A DNA stretch of 64,000 bases from Allantophomopsis cytisporea. Lineage: Eukaryota; Ascomycota; Leotiomycetes; Phacidiales; Phacidiaceae. Both the position numbers and the translations under genes were made by a program. Within the stretch, counting starts at the first letter, position 1. Each line of letters begins with the position of its first letter. The notes under the pieces were generated by a model. It was not told the DNA's origin. It was given only the letters and a program-made list of their open reading frames with translations, and did no database searches. The stretch covers positions 868,001-932,000 of the forward strand of contig CP103034.1 in NCBI GenBank assembly GCA_024752435.1. Direction: 5' to 3'. Shown one piece after another: positions 12,483-24,099 of this stretch.

Positions 12483-14094
12483 ATGAGGGACCTGCTGTTG
12501 GAGCGTGCCTCAGCGCATCGAGGGCAAATTGACAACCAGTTCCGCAATCCTGGGAAGAGTACTCGAAAACGGTCGTTTCACAACGATAGAAATTCCGCAA
12601 AACAGGACAATTGCTTCATTGACAAGCCTGTGCAGCCAGATGGCTTCACGGCGCCGCTCGTCAGTCTCACTGCCGAGCCCGTTCAGTCCTGGGGTCGCTT
12701 CAATACTGGCTCCTGGCTCGCTGCAACAGGCTGCACGGGAATCGTCGTGTTGTGCCCCCTCCTGACCGTCTTGCTGTACATTGCTCTCGAACGCTACGAT
12801 GGATCTCTATTTGGTGCTCTTGGAGACCTCTTGCTTCTTGGACCGTCAAAATTCCTCGTCGAGAATGGCCTCCGTGCTACAACGAAAGCTTTCTTTGGCT
12901 ATACTGCGTGGCTGCTCTTTCAAGCCGCCCTGTACTTTTTTCTACCAGGCCCAAGTAGTCGCGGCCAAGTAACACCTGCTGGCTACCTCTTGAAGTACAA
13001 TACGAATGGATTCAATGCTTGGGTTGTAACACACGTGTTGCTTATTGGCCTGGCATACGCTGGTCTTCTTGACCCGGCAATTTTGGCAAAAAACTGGGAG
13101 GGATGTTTAGTTGTAGCTAATTTCTACGGATTCCTACTTGCTACAGCTTCGTACATCAAGGCTCATCTAGTGCCAACGCATGCCGAAGACCGCAAGTTCA
13201 GTGGTAAGTACATCCTTAAATTCCTTCATGCAAGGTGTTTACTTGAAATTGTAGGATCCGTTTTATACGATTTTTATATGGGTGTCGAGCTCAATCCAAG
13301 AATTGGAAAGGTTTTTGACTTCAAACTTTTTACCAATGGTCGCCCCGGGATTGTTGCATGGACTTTGGTTGATTTGTCCTTCACGATGTGGCAATATCAA
13401 CTTCACGGGAAAATTACAAACTCGATGCTTATTGTTGATACTTTACACGCATTATACGTTCTAGACTTTTTCATCAACGAAGACTGGTACCTTCGCACGA
13501 TCGATATCTGCCACGATCATTTTGGGTTTTACCTTGCCTGGGGATCTCTTGTGTGGCTTCCAAGTGTATACACCCTTCAAACACAATATCTCGCACGCTA
13601 CCCCGTCGAGTTATCTCACCCGATGGCTGTATTCATTCTATGCATGGGAATTAGCGGCTATGCAATCTTTAGATCTGTCAACGACCAAAAGAATCGCGTT
13701 AGGAAAGCGGATGGCGACTGTATCATCTGGGGAAAGCAAGCAGAGTATATTAGATGCTCATACACAACTTCCGATGGCAAGACACACAAGTCCCTGTTGT
13801 TATGCTCTGGCGCGTCTCCTTTCCATATACTGCAACCACAGTGCTGACGATCTTATAGGTTGGTGGGGCACAGTCCGACATGCGAATTACCTGAGCGATT
13901 TGGTCCTATCATATAGTATGTGCGCAACTTGCGGACTGACTAACATTCTTCCATGGACATATGCCATATTCATGACCATCCTCCTGATTCATCGCGCTGG
14001 CCGGGATGAAGAGCGCTGTGCAGGCAAGTACGGCAAGTACTGGAAAGAGTACTGCGAGAAGGTACCCTATAAACTTATTCCAGGTCTCTATTGA
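12483..14094 (+). CDS. Sterol reductase of the ERG4/ERG24 family, closest to 7-dehydrocholesterol reductase
   Basis: join(12483..13203,13255..13809,13859..14094) gives 503 aa, near the size of animal DHCR7. Multiple membrane segments span the protein. Signature stretches match DHCR7 rather than ERG24 or ERG4: G-V-E-L-N-P-R-I-G-K, N-G-R-P-G-I-V-A-W-T-L, Y-L-R-T-I-D-I-C-H-D-H-F-G (about 324) and, after the last intron, S-G-W-W-G-T-V-R-H-A-N-Y (about 424) and E-R-C-A-G-K-Y-G-K-Y-W (about 477). DHCR7 enzymes reduce the Delta7 bond of sterols with NADPH in the ER. Intron 1 (51 nt, GTAAGT..TTGTAG) is in frame and stop-free; removing it restores the family motif. Intron 2 needs a GC donor to give S-G-W-W-G. 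The usual W-G-D before V-W-L-P is W-G-S here. Start is the first in-frame ATG. Substrate is inferred; another sterol or terpenoid double bond is possible. Confidence 0.85.
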
Positions 14095-14675
14095 GCCCTC
14101 TTGGACTATAACGTGAATGTAATGGTCTGTGGGCGCAAAACACTTGATAGAAGATAACAATGATCAGAGTTGGAAAGACTACGAAGTACCAAAGAAATCG
14201 TAGTGATTAATAACAAGCAAAAATGCGGGAGAATGTTAACAATATAAATTTAATAAAGTATGGATAGTCTATTTCAGTTCCAAATTAGCCGTTAATCCCC
14301 ACCTAAATATGTTATCGTCAAATCATGAAACGATTATAGGACAGCTTCGGGTGCACAGTCTCCAACTTTCGTGGCTTGGGGTCAAAAAAGAAATGACAAA
14401 GATGCACTAGTACCGGAGTATTGATTGAGACAGTTATGGGACGAGATATTGGACTCAGTAAAGAGTGTTAATGAGCTAGAGGAGAGAAATCTTTTGTTGA
14501 TACGAAGAAGATTACTTCGTCTAGAGACAAAGAGTACATATCAGGAGCCTCAAGAAAAATCAAGCATTTGGGAAATAAACAAACGCCATTTGCTATGCAA
14601 GGTATTCATCGCCAAGTACAAGTCCACATCCGTCACATGCCTTGAAATAAAGTCAAATTCATACAACCCATGAAT
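14095..14675. other. Convergent intergenic region
   Basis: This 581-bp gap lies between the convergent 3' ends of the sterol reductase and THO2. It contains AATAAA-like polyadenylation signals near 14250-14260 and otherwise only AT-rich sequence. Confidence 0.6.
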
Positions 14676-17600
14676 TTATCTTCTTGGCCTCTTTTCGTGA
14701 CCACGATCAGCACCCTCATCAGGTCTTCTCTTTCGTCCACTTTCATCCCGGTCTCTGTCCCTCCTCTCACTCCTTCTTCCACCGCGTTCCTCTCCCTCTT
14801 CACCCCTAGGCTCCTTCGGTTCTCTACCATCACGTCTACCTCCCTCTCTATCACCTCTTGCCATTGGATCCCTACTGCCGCCGCCTTCACGACCTGAGCG
14901 TCTGCTATCACGCTCGCCACCACCACCACCGCGTCTCTCTCCATGGCTTCTGTTTGACCTCTCATCATCAGGACCACGTCTAGTAACATCTACACGTGGG
15001 CTTCGTGATCTCGAGGAACGTTGTCCACGTCTCGGTCTACGTTCACGTTCTCTGCCATCCCTTGAACCATCGGCATCTGGAACAGGAGTACGGCCAGTAA
15101 TACCAGTGATAAGATCTGCTCTTGCAGGATTAAGACCGTCTTGTCTTGTGTCTATGAGACTAGCTCTAGCCGGATTAATAAGGTCTCTTTCCTGACTGAT
15201 GCGTTCACGAGGATGAGTCGACTCCTGACGAAGTGGCTCTGAGCGACTTGGTGGTGGATTAGGTGTGGAGGGTCTAGAATCACGACCAGGTGGTCCATTG
15301 CTGCTACCTGTGCGATCAGATCTACCACGGATATTGATGCCACCAGTTGAGCTATTGCGATCAGGACTGTTTGACTGAACGGCTTGCGACGCGAGCACAT
15401 TCTGAATGCCATGAATCGTATTTCGAGGATTACGCCTGTTGCGTTCCATGCCAGACGAGGGACCAGTAGGTGTACCACTATTGATGGAAGCACCGGGACT
15501 CTGGTTATTGTTTCCTCCTCGTGGACCAGAAGGTGGTGCTGGACCAATTGGAGATAATGCGGGAGGACCGCCTCGCATGTTGTTGACCTGAACAGCTGGT
15601 CTGGCAGGAAGTTGATCTTGTCCTAGATGGCGAGCTCTATCAGGATGTACACTTACAGGAGGAAGTGGAATAGTCTGTTGGTCTCGAGGACCTTGTTGTT
15701 GTGGCACATCTGCGAGATGTCTGAGACGATCAGGATGAACAGCAGGTGGCGCCGTTGCTGAAGCTGATGGCGGCACAGTCGCATTAACACCAGTGGCCAT
15801 GTTATCATTTCGACCCGAGATATTGCGCCTTGAACGATCCCGACCACTTGCCGGGCCTGTTGGTGGCTGTTGAGGGGGCAGCGGGATTGGCTCTTGCTGT
15901 GAATGAGGACCGCTGGGAACACGGTCTCCCCGGCCCCCTCTGGTGCGAGGACCTGATGGTATATCAGGCTGAGAAGGAGCAGGGTTCAAACGACCGAAGC
16001 TAGCATCTTGCAATCTCGAAGACGGATTGTTGAGTCTGCCATGGTCTGGATCTTGTATTCTAGGTGGTACCTGTGTTGGTTGAAAAGCTGCCGGGCCATC
16101 TCGTCCTCTATCCATAGCTCTTTCCATACCTCGAGGGCCAGATGGTGGTTGATCATCGGGTCGCATGCGGGATGGGTGTATATCCATAGGAGTATTTCGA
16201 CCACTCGCGATGTTATCATCTCTACGTGGCTCGAAATTTGCTGGACCGTTCCTATCACCTCTGCGAGGCGATTGGGGCCGAGAGTTTACAGTGTTTCTGT
16301 CGCGGATGTCGTCTCTGCTGTTGTTGTTGTTATTGTTGTTGTGGCGAGAGCCGCTGGATGAATCTCTGCCGTCACCGGAGATAAGAGCTGCTCTAGATGG
16401 GTGCAGTGGTTCTGCTCTCTCATCAAGAATTGACGCACGTTCAGGATGAAGCCCTACAGTAGCTCGTGGCGGAGGCATGACGTTGTCGCGAGGTGGTCTT
16501 TCCAGTCCATGGTCGATCTCTCTAGCTCCATTCATAGGAGGTCTGCCGCGGTCCATGCCACGTGCATTTTCCCGGGGATCTGGCATGTTGCTGTCATTCC
16601 ATCTGCGTTCTCGATGGTCCCGTTCAGGACGAGGACCTCTATCTACGAGACCTCTATCAATACCTCTTGGGCCAAGCTCAGACATTCTGCCGTGAGGCTC
16701 AATATAATCGCGGCCTCTGTCTCGGATGTCATCACCAGGATGGCCTAGGCGACCCGGTCCTTCCCAGCGATCAACCTGGGGACCGCGGGCACCCATTCGA
16801 TCGTTATGACGTGACGGGAATGAAACATCCGGCCTACCGGGGAGTTGATGAGGAGGCCGATCAAGCATTGAATTGGACGCAGCATTTCGGCCAAGATCAG
16901 GACGGGAGGACTGCATATGGTGGGAGGGCATCCCCCTTGGGGGGAAGCCATCACGGAATGGTGGTTCTGGACGATTTCCAGGATCTCTTAAGTCGTTTCT
17001 TGGCTGCGGTGTTCCAGGCTTTGCAACAGGTGTCGACGTGCCAGATTGTACTCCTGACGCTGACTTTATGTCTGCTTGAGTAATGGCACTATCCTTCTTT
17101 TGGTCGTTAACCTCCCCGTCTTCTTCTATACCCGGAGCAGCAGTGATAGCACCATTAGTTCTGTTGTATCGTTAGCGTCGTTGTTTTTATTGGTTTACAA
17201 TAATTACTTACGGGGGTGTCGATCGTGGCTTGAACTCTGGCGCCGTTGGCTTGAGGGTCGTTTTGGCTGATTGTGGCAATGCTGGCTTCTGGCCATTTAC
17301 ACCGGTAGAGTCATCCTGCGTAGTGTCAACAACATGATTTCGGGAGCAAGAGATGTGGAAACTAACTGTGTTGATGCAGAATGCCTGCTTCATCATCCAT
17401 TTCTTTTCTTGTCGCTTCAAGTCGGCGAGCAAGGCATTGGCAGCCAAAGACAAGTCAGGTCGGCAGTTTGGCTGACCATCGGCTTCGCGCTTTCCGATGT
17501 TCACAGCAGCCTGATAGAAGTATTTTCCTTGGAAGTCAATAGCTGGGAAATACTCATGGACAGCTTTGAGGATAGTAATGGCGTTTCTGATATGTGTCCA

Positions 17601-20600
17601 CTCCATGCTAACCAAGCACGCTCTTAGAGCGGTATTGAGAGCCTGATGAAACTTGAACAGCATCTCACGGAATCCTTCGTAGGGGAATAGAGTCTTAGGC
17701 TTAGAAGAAACATCCAATAGTTTGGAGAATCCAGGCAGATCCGCCTTTGGTCCATGTGCTTCCTTTTCGAAAACAGCTTTATCTGCATGCCAGCGTGAAA
17801 GATCCTTAAGTACCTCCTTTAGGAAACGACCAAAACTTTGTGCCTCTCTTGTGGTGCACATGAAAATGATCAAGCGCAACTTTTGTGCTCTGAACAATTT
17901 GCCGAGAAGTCCAGCTGTTCGGAAGTGTGGCGTACCAGATGCATGCAGATATTTGATCATTCGAGCAGCATAGTGGGCATCACTTGGTGATAGAAGTGCT
18001 CTTGGTATAATACAATGTTCGAGTATGGCATTGTTCAATGCATCCCAGCGACCGTGAAACTCGGCAAACCACTGCATTTTCTCCTTTGCCAGACGTGCAG
18101 ACGTGACTTCGAAGGTATTGATCTGCTCTTTCAACTCTGCTCGAAGCTTGTCTGCAATCTGCTCAAAGTGCTTCTTTGCTTCTTCCTTGCGGTTCATGCC
18201 TGCGCGTGTCATATCGCTTCTGTCTCTCATTAAGTCTGCTTGCTCCTTCATAAGTCGGGAAATTTCAGCCTCGTAGCTCTTTGATGGTAGCTGAATATCT
18301 GACAAGGATAATTGCCAGAAGGTAACGTAGAAGTCAACGCTCAGGTTGCGCCATACAACTTCTGGAAGAGCCGTCCGAACAGTTGATTTGATTGGGTCTA
18401 AAATGTCTGACCATGGGTTAGTAGAGGCAATTGCAATCTCTATGTCCTTGTTGTCGTCGAGAACCATGCCCGACTGAGCTTCGCCACTGACATTAGCATC
18501 TTCAGCCTTAACATTTGCGTTTGATATCTCCATCGAAACATCGCCATCGGTGTCAGTCTTCGAGACACTATTCTCATTAATCTGTGCAGATGTGTCCTGG
18601 ATCTTTGGTAAACGGATTGCAGCCAGTCGCTGCGCAAGACCAGGGCGACTAATCTGGAAAGCAAGGCTTGGATCAAGACCGAATTCTGAAATGAGCTCTG
18701 TGATGCTAGGGATGAGGGCATCAAATTCTGAGGTGGAGAGATTTGAACGAAGCAAATCCAGGTACTGTGTGAGAACTCGCTGAAGGTCATCAATCATCGA
18801 TGCCAAGAACTTGATGTGTGCATCTTCATCCGGCACTGCAAAGACACCTGCCTGTCTCTGCTGCGCCAATGACAGTAGTAGCTGAGCAGCCAGATTCTTT
18901 TCAACCAAAGATCGCAATAGGCGCTTAGCGGTCTTTGTGGACTCGAATCGTTTGTCTTGGAGATTGATCAGGGTTTGACGCTGGAGCACCTCACCACCGG
19001 TCATGGCAGATAGCTGAGCTTCGTTAAAGTCAGTGTCAGGTACAACTCCTGCCATTTGCATAATGAGTTCTTCCAAGACTCGTAAGTCCGTTGAGTTTCC
19101 CTTGGAAAGCTGATCATTGACGTATCGGAGAACAGGTGTAGGATCCAAAATAGAGTAGCGCTTGAAGATTTTGCCAGAGAATGAGGCGAGTGCTTGCAGC
19201 CATCTACTTGCCAGGAGACCTCCTTCTTGAGTACGACTTCGATTATTGCCACCCAGCGAACTAATCAGCGACCAAATGAGGACATCATAACCAAGATCTG
19301 TGAAATACTTGGCACACTCGACCACTACCTCAATCAGATTATTGTAAGCCTCCATATGTTGAATTGCAACGCGGAATACAACACCAGGAGACGAGAACGC
19401 AGTTTTCGATAGAGTTCTTGCCATGAGAGTGATATTGGTTTTGCTGATACGCTTCATAGTGGCAATAGTCTCCAATCGTGCACTCTCAAATGCAGCCTTC
19501 ATAGCAGGTAATCGAGAAGTCTGGCCCTCAAACCACTCAGAGTAGATAGTATATCTGACTGGTGCTGGGTAGTATCGTAACATCTCGAAGACCTCATTGA
19601 CAACGCTCGTATTCGACTTCGTCAAGCTCAGAGCCGGGACTAGTAGCCTCTTTAACAAATCTTGCCATCTTGCAAGATTGGCCTCGGATCTGTCCGATGC
19701 AAGGCTCTGTATGCCTATGTTAGCTAATTTCGAAAGTAGTGATGCATCTCTACCAATGTTGACGCCAGAGTAGTTGAGAAGAGTGCTGCACAAAGTGAAG
19801 ACATCATCTATGTCCTGACAGACAGGTACATTATCTGCCCATTCATCCCAGTAAAATCTAAAGCTGATTGCATTGTCACCATGGTCTCGTTTGTCTGGGT
19901 GCGGCCAACGGAGTGACTTTTCAGGACGGTTATCAGAACGTTTGACATATCCTTTGGCGGCTCCACTTTGATCATAATCTGGAACCTGCATTGGTGGGCA
20001 GCTCGCGTCTTCTGAGCTTACTGGTCGGCTTGCTTCGTAGATCTTGCTAAGTGAGTGGTGCAAGAGTCTATGAATAAGATCGAGGAGCTCAGGGTAGGCT
20101 TCTGGCAACCAAGGGAAACGACCCAAAATGAACAAAGACTCCGGGATTGCTCCAATTGTGAGAAGACTCTTAAGCAATTGTACTTTTTGCTCGTCTGGAG
20201 GTGGCAGCTTATCCTTCTCATCTACTTCAGCTGTAGTCGTCGTTGGAGTAGCATCACCTTTGGTAGTACTTGAGCTGCGATCAATTTCTCGGCTTCTTAC
20301 TGGAGGGACTGTGTCATCTGCAAGAGCTCCAGCCATCATAAGGGCGTTTTTCGCACCTCCACCTGGTCGACTGGCCTTTTCTTTCTCTGCTATCTCCTTC
20401 ATCTTCTCATCGCGAAGTGCTTCCATACCCTCGTCAAGAGGATAGAGATGTGGATATAAGTCTGCAAGAGAAATGAACCGAATCTTAATAAGCACCGCTG
20501 CGAGATATATTAAGGTTGGAGGAAGAACATCTTCAGCATCACGCGCTTCAGAAGCGTAGAATCGAAGCTTGAATCCCAAAAGCTGAGCCGCGACTCGGTT

Positions 20601-22001
20601 TCCAGTGGGTGGCAAGGTTCCAGTAGCCTTGACCCAATCTTTGTAGGTCTCATGATCATCTTCATCTTCTGTATGCGAGAGCAGATCTATCGAGTCTTTA
20701 TCCGTAACACGGCGTCCTCCCAATTCAAAGAATGCATCAATCCCCGATGCTCTCGCCCTGTTCCAGAACTCTCGATCTCTTTCATCTCGCTGCTTTGCCA
20801 GGACCTGTTCTTCCTCTGCGGAAGTACTCCATCCTTCTGTCTCTGGAAATGCCCATTTTGGGAGACCACCAATATATCCATTTGAAACAGAGATACCGTC
20901 GTAATTCTGCTCCCTTGGCCACCAAGAGCTAATACGTAATAGTTTGATGAAGTATCGATTGCGCTTGATAAGAACAGCTGCAAAAACGTCAAGTAAAACA
21001 TCCAACACACGTCCAACATCTAGATCGAATGTGCCGATGAGACCCTTGACCCTCTCGAAAGTATCTTCCACAGACTGCTTGGAAGGAGGCTCGCTATCGC
21101 TAGTCGTGAAAAGCTCTGTTATAAGCTTGGAATATCCCTCGGTTTCTTCCCGCAAAAGATTGTAATTGGCTTGTCGATAAAGTAAATTGGTGACCTTACG
21201 AATGCCGACTTTGAAGAATGTACTACGCGTAAGACCTAGGTTTTCTAGTAGTGGTGCATCAAATTGCTGACGCATAAGGATGGGTGAGATACCAGTGGCC
21301 ACGGCCAAATCGCGTAAAGCCGGGTCGTATGTTTCGGTCTCGGCAATGAGTGAAAGAGAATCGAGGAAGAGAGTTTTTGGATCTGCAGAACTCGGCGACG
21401 CTTCCTCGGACGCCGTATCTGGACCCAATATTTCTCGTACACAATTTCCAGCCTCCACACCTTCAATCCTGGAGTCGAGGGTAGCTCTAATAAGCTCCTG
21501 AAATAGAGCAGCGAGCTCCAAGGTTTCGCCATTCTGACGTGCCTTAATACCATCATTTATAACTGATTCTCTACCAATAGCAGCCCAGCTAGATATCTTC
21601 CCCTCCGTCAGATATTCGTAGTCGTAAGGCGCTGGAGGTGGCTTCTCAGGCCGGGGTGGCTGCTCTACAACCATCGGCGGTGCAGGCGTTGGATTATTGA
21701 CAATACGCGGTGGTGGAGGAGTCATAGGGCCGGGAGTCGTCTGCGTTGGGGTCATTGGTTGTGGGGTCGAACGTGCTGGTATGGGGATGGAATTGACGTT
21801 GTTTGAGGAATCGCGGCCGCGATCGATTCTGCCTCCTCTGCCTCCACCTCTGGGAGGACCACTTGCTCGTCTGTCAGAACCTTGTCGATTGACAGCGTCT
21901 CGAGCCATGTTCGATTGTGCAGGGCGATGTGGCGATGGTCGCTGTCCGTCTACTGAATCAACAGAACCTCTATCATTCCTCTTCCGCTTCCCTGGAGCCA
22001 T
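14676..22001 (-). CDS. THO2: THO complex subunit 2
   Basis: complement(join(14676..17160,17212..17315,17367..22001)) gives 2407 aa, starting M-A-P-G-K-R-K-R-N-D. Tho2 is the scaffold of the nuclear THO complex, which joins TREX to couple transcription with mRNA packaging and export. The helical Tho2 N-terminal region (about 125-700) and the C-terminal Tho2 domain (about 1230-1530) are recognisable. From about 1580 onward the protein is a very long disordered tail rich in Arg, Asp, Gly, Pro and Ser, ending in an RS/RD-rich basic stretch. Six copies of a short L/V-H/N-P-x-R-A-x-x-L/I motif lie in this tail. The two 51-nt introns have clean borders; the upstream one (17316-17366) is in frame and stop-free. 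Convergent with the sterol reductase, divergent from MET2. THO2 of yeast lacks so long a tail. Confidence 0.93.
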
Positions 22002-22431
22002 CTCCACCAAGTTCACCTAAGCTTGTAATTGACGTATGCGCATGTGTACAGCTTTTGCTCGAATGAAGCTTTCGCAAAAGAACGGTTTGTAAACGCGATG
22101 ACGATGGATTTGTTTGCTACCTGTATGCGGAATGCAAAGCTCGTGCGATGTGAAAAGTCGTGGCTGGACTGGACCCAGGAACGTGATATTTTGAATGCGC
22201 AACAATTGTCAGCGCCTGGTCAATGAACTTCAATACCTTAATCGAGCTTCATGCGGTCGCGACTTTGTTTGCGCTAGACCGCCGAGAGCTAAACCCAGAT
22301 TAGAGGGAACAATATTAATCCGAGCGGCCTCCACATGCCGTCATTAGGGATTTTTCATGAGTCAAGAGTCATACAACTGCTATTAAAACACTCAATTGGA
22401 AGCTCCTGTACTTTACAGGACTCAGAGAACC
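22002..22431. other. Divergent promoter of THO2 and MET2
   Basis: This 430-bp region separates the ATG codons of THO2 (leftward) and MET2 (rightward). It contains a perfect TGAGTCA near MET2, listed separately. Nothing else recognised. Confidence 0.6.
22358..22364 (+). promoter_or_regulatory. Putative CPC1/GCN4 site TGAGTCA
   Basis: A perfect TGAGTCA heptamer lies 68 bp upstream of the MET2 ATG, with a partial GAGTCA a few bases downstream. Gcn4/CPC1 binds TGA(C/G)TCA and induces amino-acid biosynthesis genes, so the site suits a homoserine acetyltransferase gene. A heptamer can occur by chance and binding is not shown. Confidence 0.45.
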
Positions 22432-24099
22432 ATGTCTACCTCTACTACAGCGCAAAATGGTGCAGCACCGACTGCCATTCCACGATTCGGTCAGTATATC
22501 TTTGCAATTACCCCTGCTATGACCCCGCCCAAAAAAAAAAGTTATCAAGAGACGGTGACTGAATACTTCTAAGAAAGAACGCATACACAGCCTGAGAACC
22601 CGTACGCCTCCTTGATCCCCGATCAAACCATTGCGACGATTCCGTCTTTCACTCTCGAATCCGGCGTGGAATTACGAAATGTACCTCTTGCATACAGCAC
22701 TCGAGGAAAGCTCTCTCCAAACCGCGATAATGCCATGGTTATTTGCCATGCCTTAACCGGAAGTGCAGATGTCAGTGACTGGTGGGGACCTCTTCTTGGA
22801 GGCTCCGGACGTGCCTTTGACATTTCTCGATTCTTTGTTATCTGTATAAACAGCTTGGGAAGCCCTTATGGCAGCGCAAGTCCAGTAACATGTAAGGATG
22901 GGGATCCAAAGCAAGAAAGATATGGACCCGAATTTCCTCTCACAACAATTAGAGATGATGTAAAGTGAGTATTTTCGTCGATCTCAAACAACTGGGTGAT
23001 CAGAAACTTACAATTGCCTAGTATTCACAAGCTACTTCTTGACGAGATGGGCATCAAGCAAGTTGCAGCAGTAATTGGAGGCTCAATGGGCGGTATGCTG
23101 GTGTTGGAGTGGGCATACTTTGGCAAGGACTACGTGAGATGTATTGTACCGATTGCAACATCAAGCCGACACAGCGCATGGGGAATCAGCTGGGGAGAAG
23201 CACAAAGACAGAGCATATACGCAGATCCTAAGTACGACGACGGATACTACACCTTTGAAGACCCGCCATCAGCAGGACTTGGAGCGGCACGCATGTCAGC
23301 CCTTCTGACCTACCGAAGCCGCAACTCCTTTGAATCACGATTTGGGCGCAACACGCCAGATGCATCCAAGAGACAGACTATCAACGAGGACCAGAGGTCG
23401 ACAACACCATCCGAGTCACACTGGGCAATTCACAACGACGGGCACAAGACCACGCGCGATCCACTCTCACGATCCGCAAGCGCGACGAAACTGAAAGCTG
23501 ATATCTCAACACCAGTGAGCAACAACCCAATTGAACTTACGGACCCACAATTCCACGGCGCTACACCTGTATCCCCTGAGCCTCGGCCAGCACGACCAGG
23601 ACGACCAGACCGTAAGCCAACGTCGACCTACTTCTCAGCACAGTCGTACTTGAGATACCAAGGAGAGAAGTTCGTCAAGCGCTTTGATGGGAACTGTTAC
23701 ATCGCGATTACTCGTAAATTGGATACGCACGACGTGTCACGGTACCGCGTGGATCCAGCATCGCAGACGCCTGTGGCCGACGCGCTCAAGCAAATCCAGC
23801 AGCCAACGCTGGTACTAGGCATTGAGTCGGACGGATTGTTCACCTTTGCTGAGCAGGAGGAGATCGCGGCTAATGTGCCTGACTCTCGTCTGCGCAAGAT
23901 CGACTCACCGGAGGGCCACGACGCCTTCTTGCTGCAATTCGAGCAGGTCAACCACCATATCCTAGAGTTCCTGCACGACACTCTTCCGGATATCATGGGA
24001 GCACCGGGTACTGTTGACGTCGAGGCTGAGGGCGTGGGTCAAGTGACGAAGAATAGTACTTTCGGTGAGGCAGAGGTGGAAGACATCACGGCTTGGTAA
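22432..24099 (+). CDS. MET2: Homoserine O-acetyltransferase
   Basis: join(22432..22489,22574..22964,23022..24099) gives 508 aa. The enzyme transfers acetyl from acetyl-CoA to homoserine, the entry to methionine and homocysteine synthesis. It is an alpha/beta hydrolase: C-H-A-L-T-G-S-A-D oxyanion region near 100, nucleophile elbow G-G-S-M-G-G-M near 170, E-S-D-G-L-F and G-H-D-A-F-L near the C-terminus supplying Asp and His (about 448). A 100-plus residue Ser/Pro-rich insert before the last third is usual in fungal forms. Intron 2 (57 nt, GTGAGT..CCTAG) is clear. Intron 1 is uncertain: the CACAG acceptor at 22590 would break the frame from the only good ATG, so I used GTCAGT..TTCTAAG (22490-22573), which keeps it. 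From residue 30 onward the gene is secure; the first 20-25 residues are not. Confidence 0.92.
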
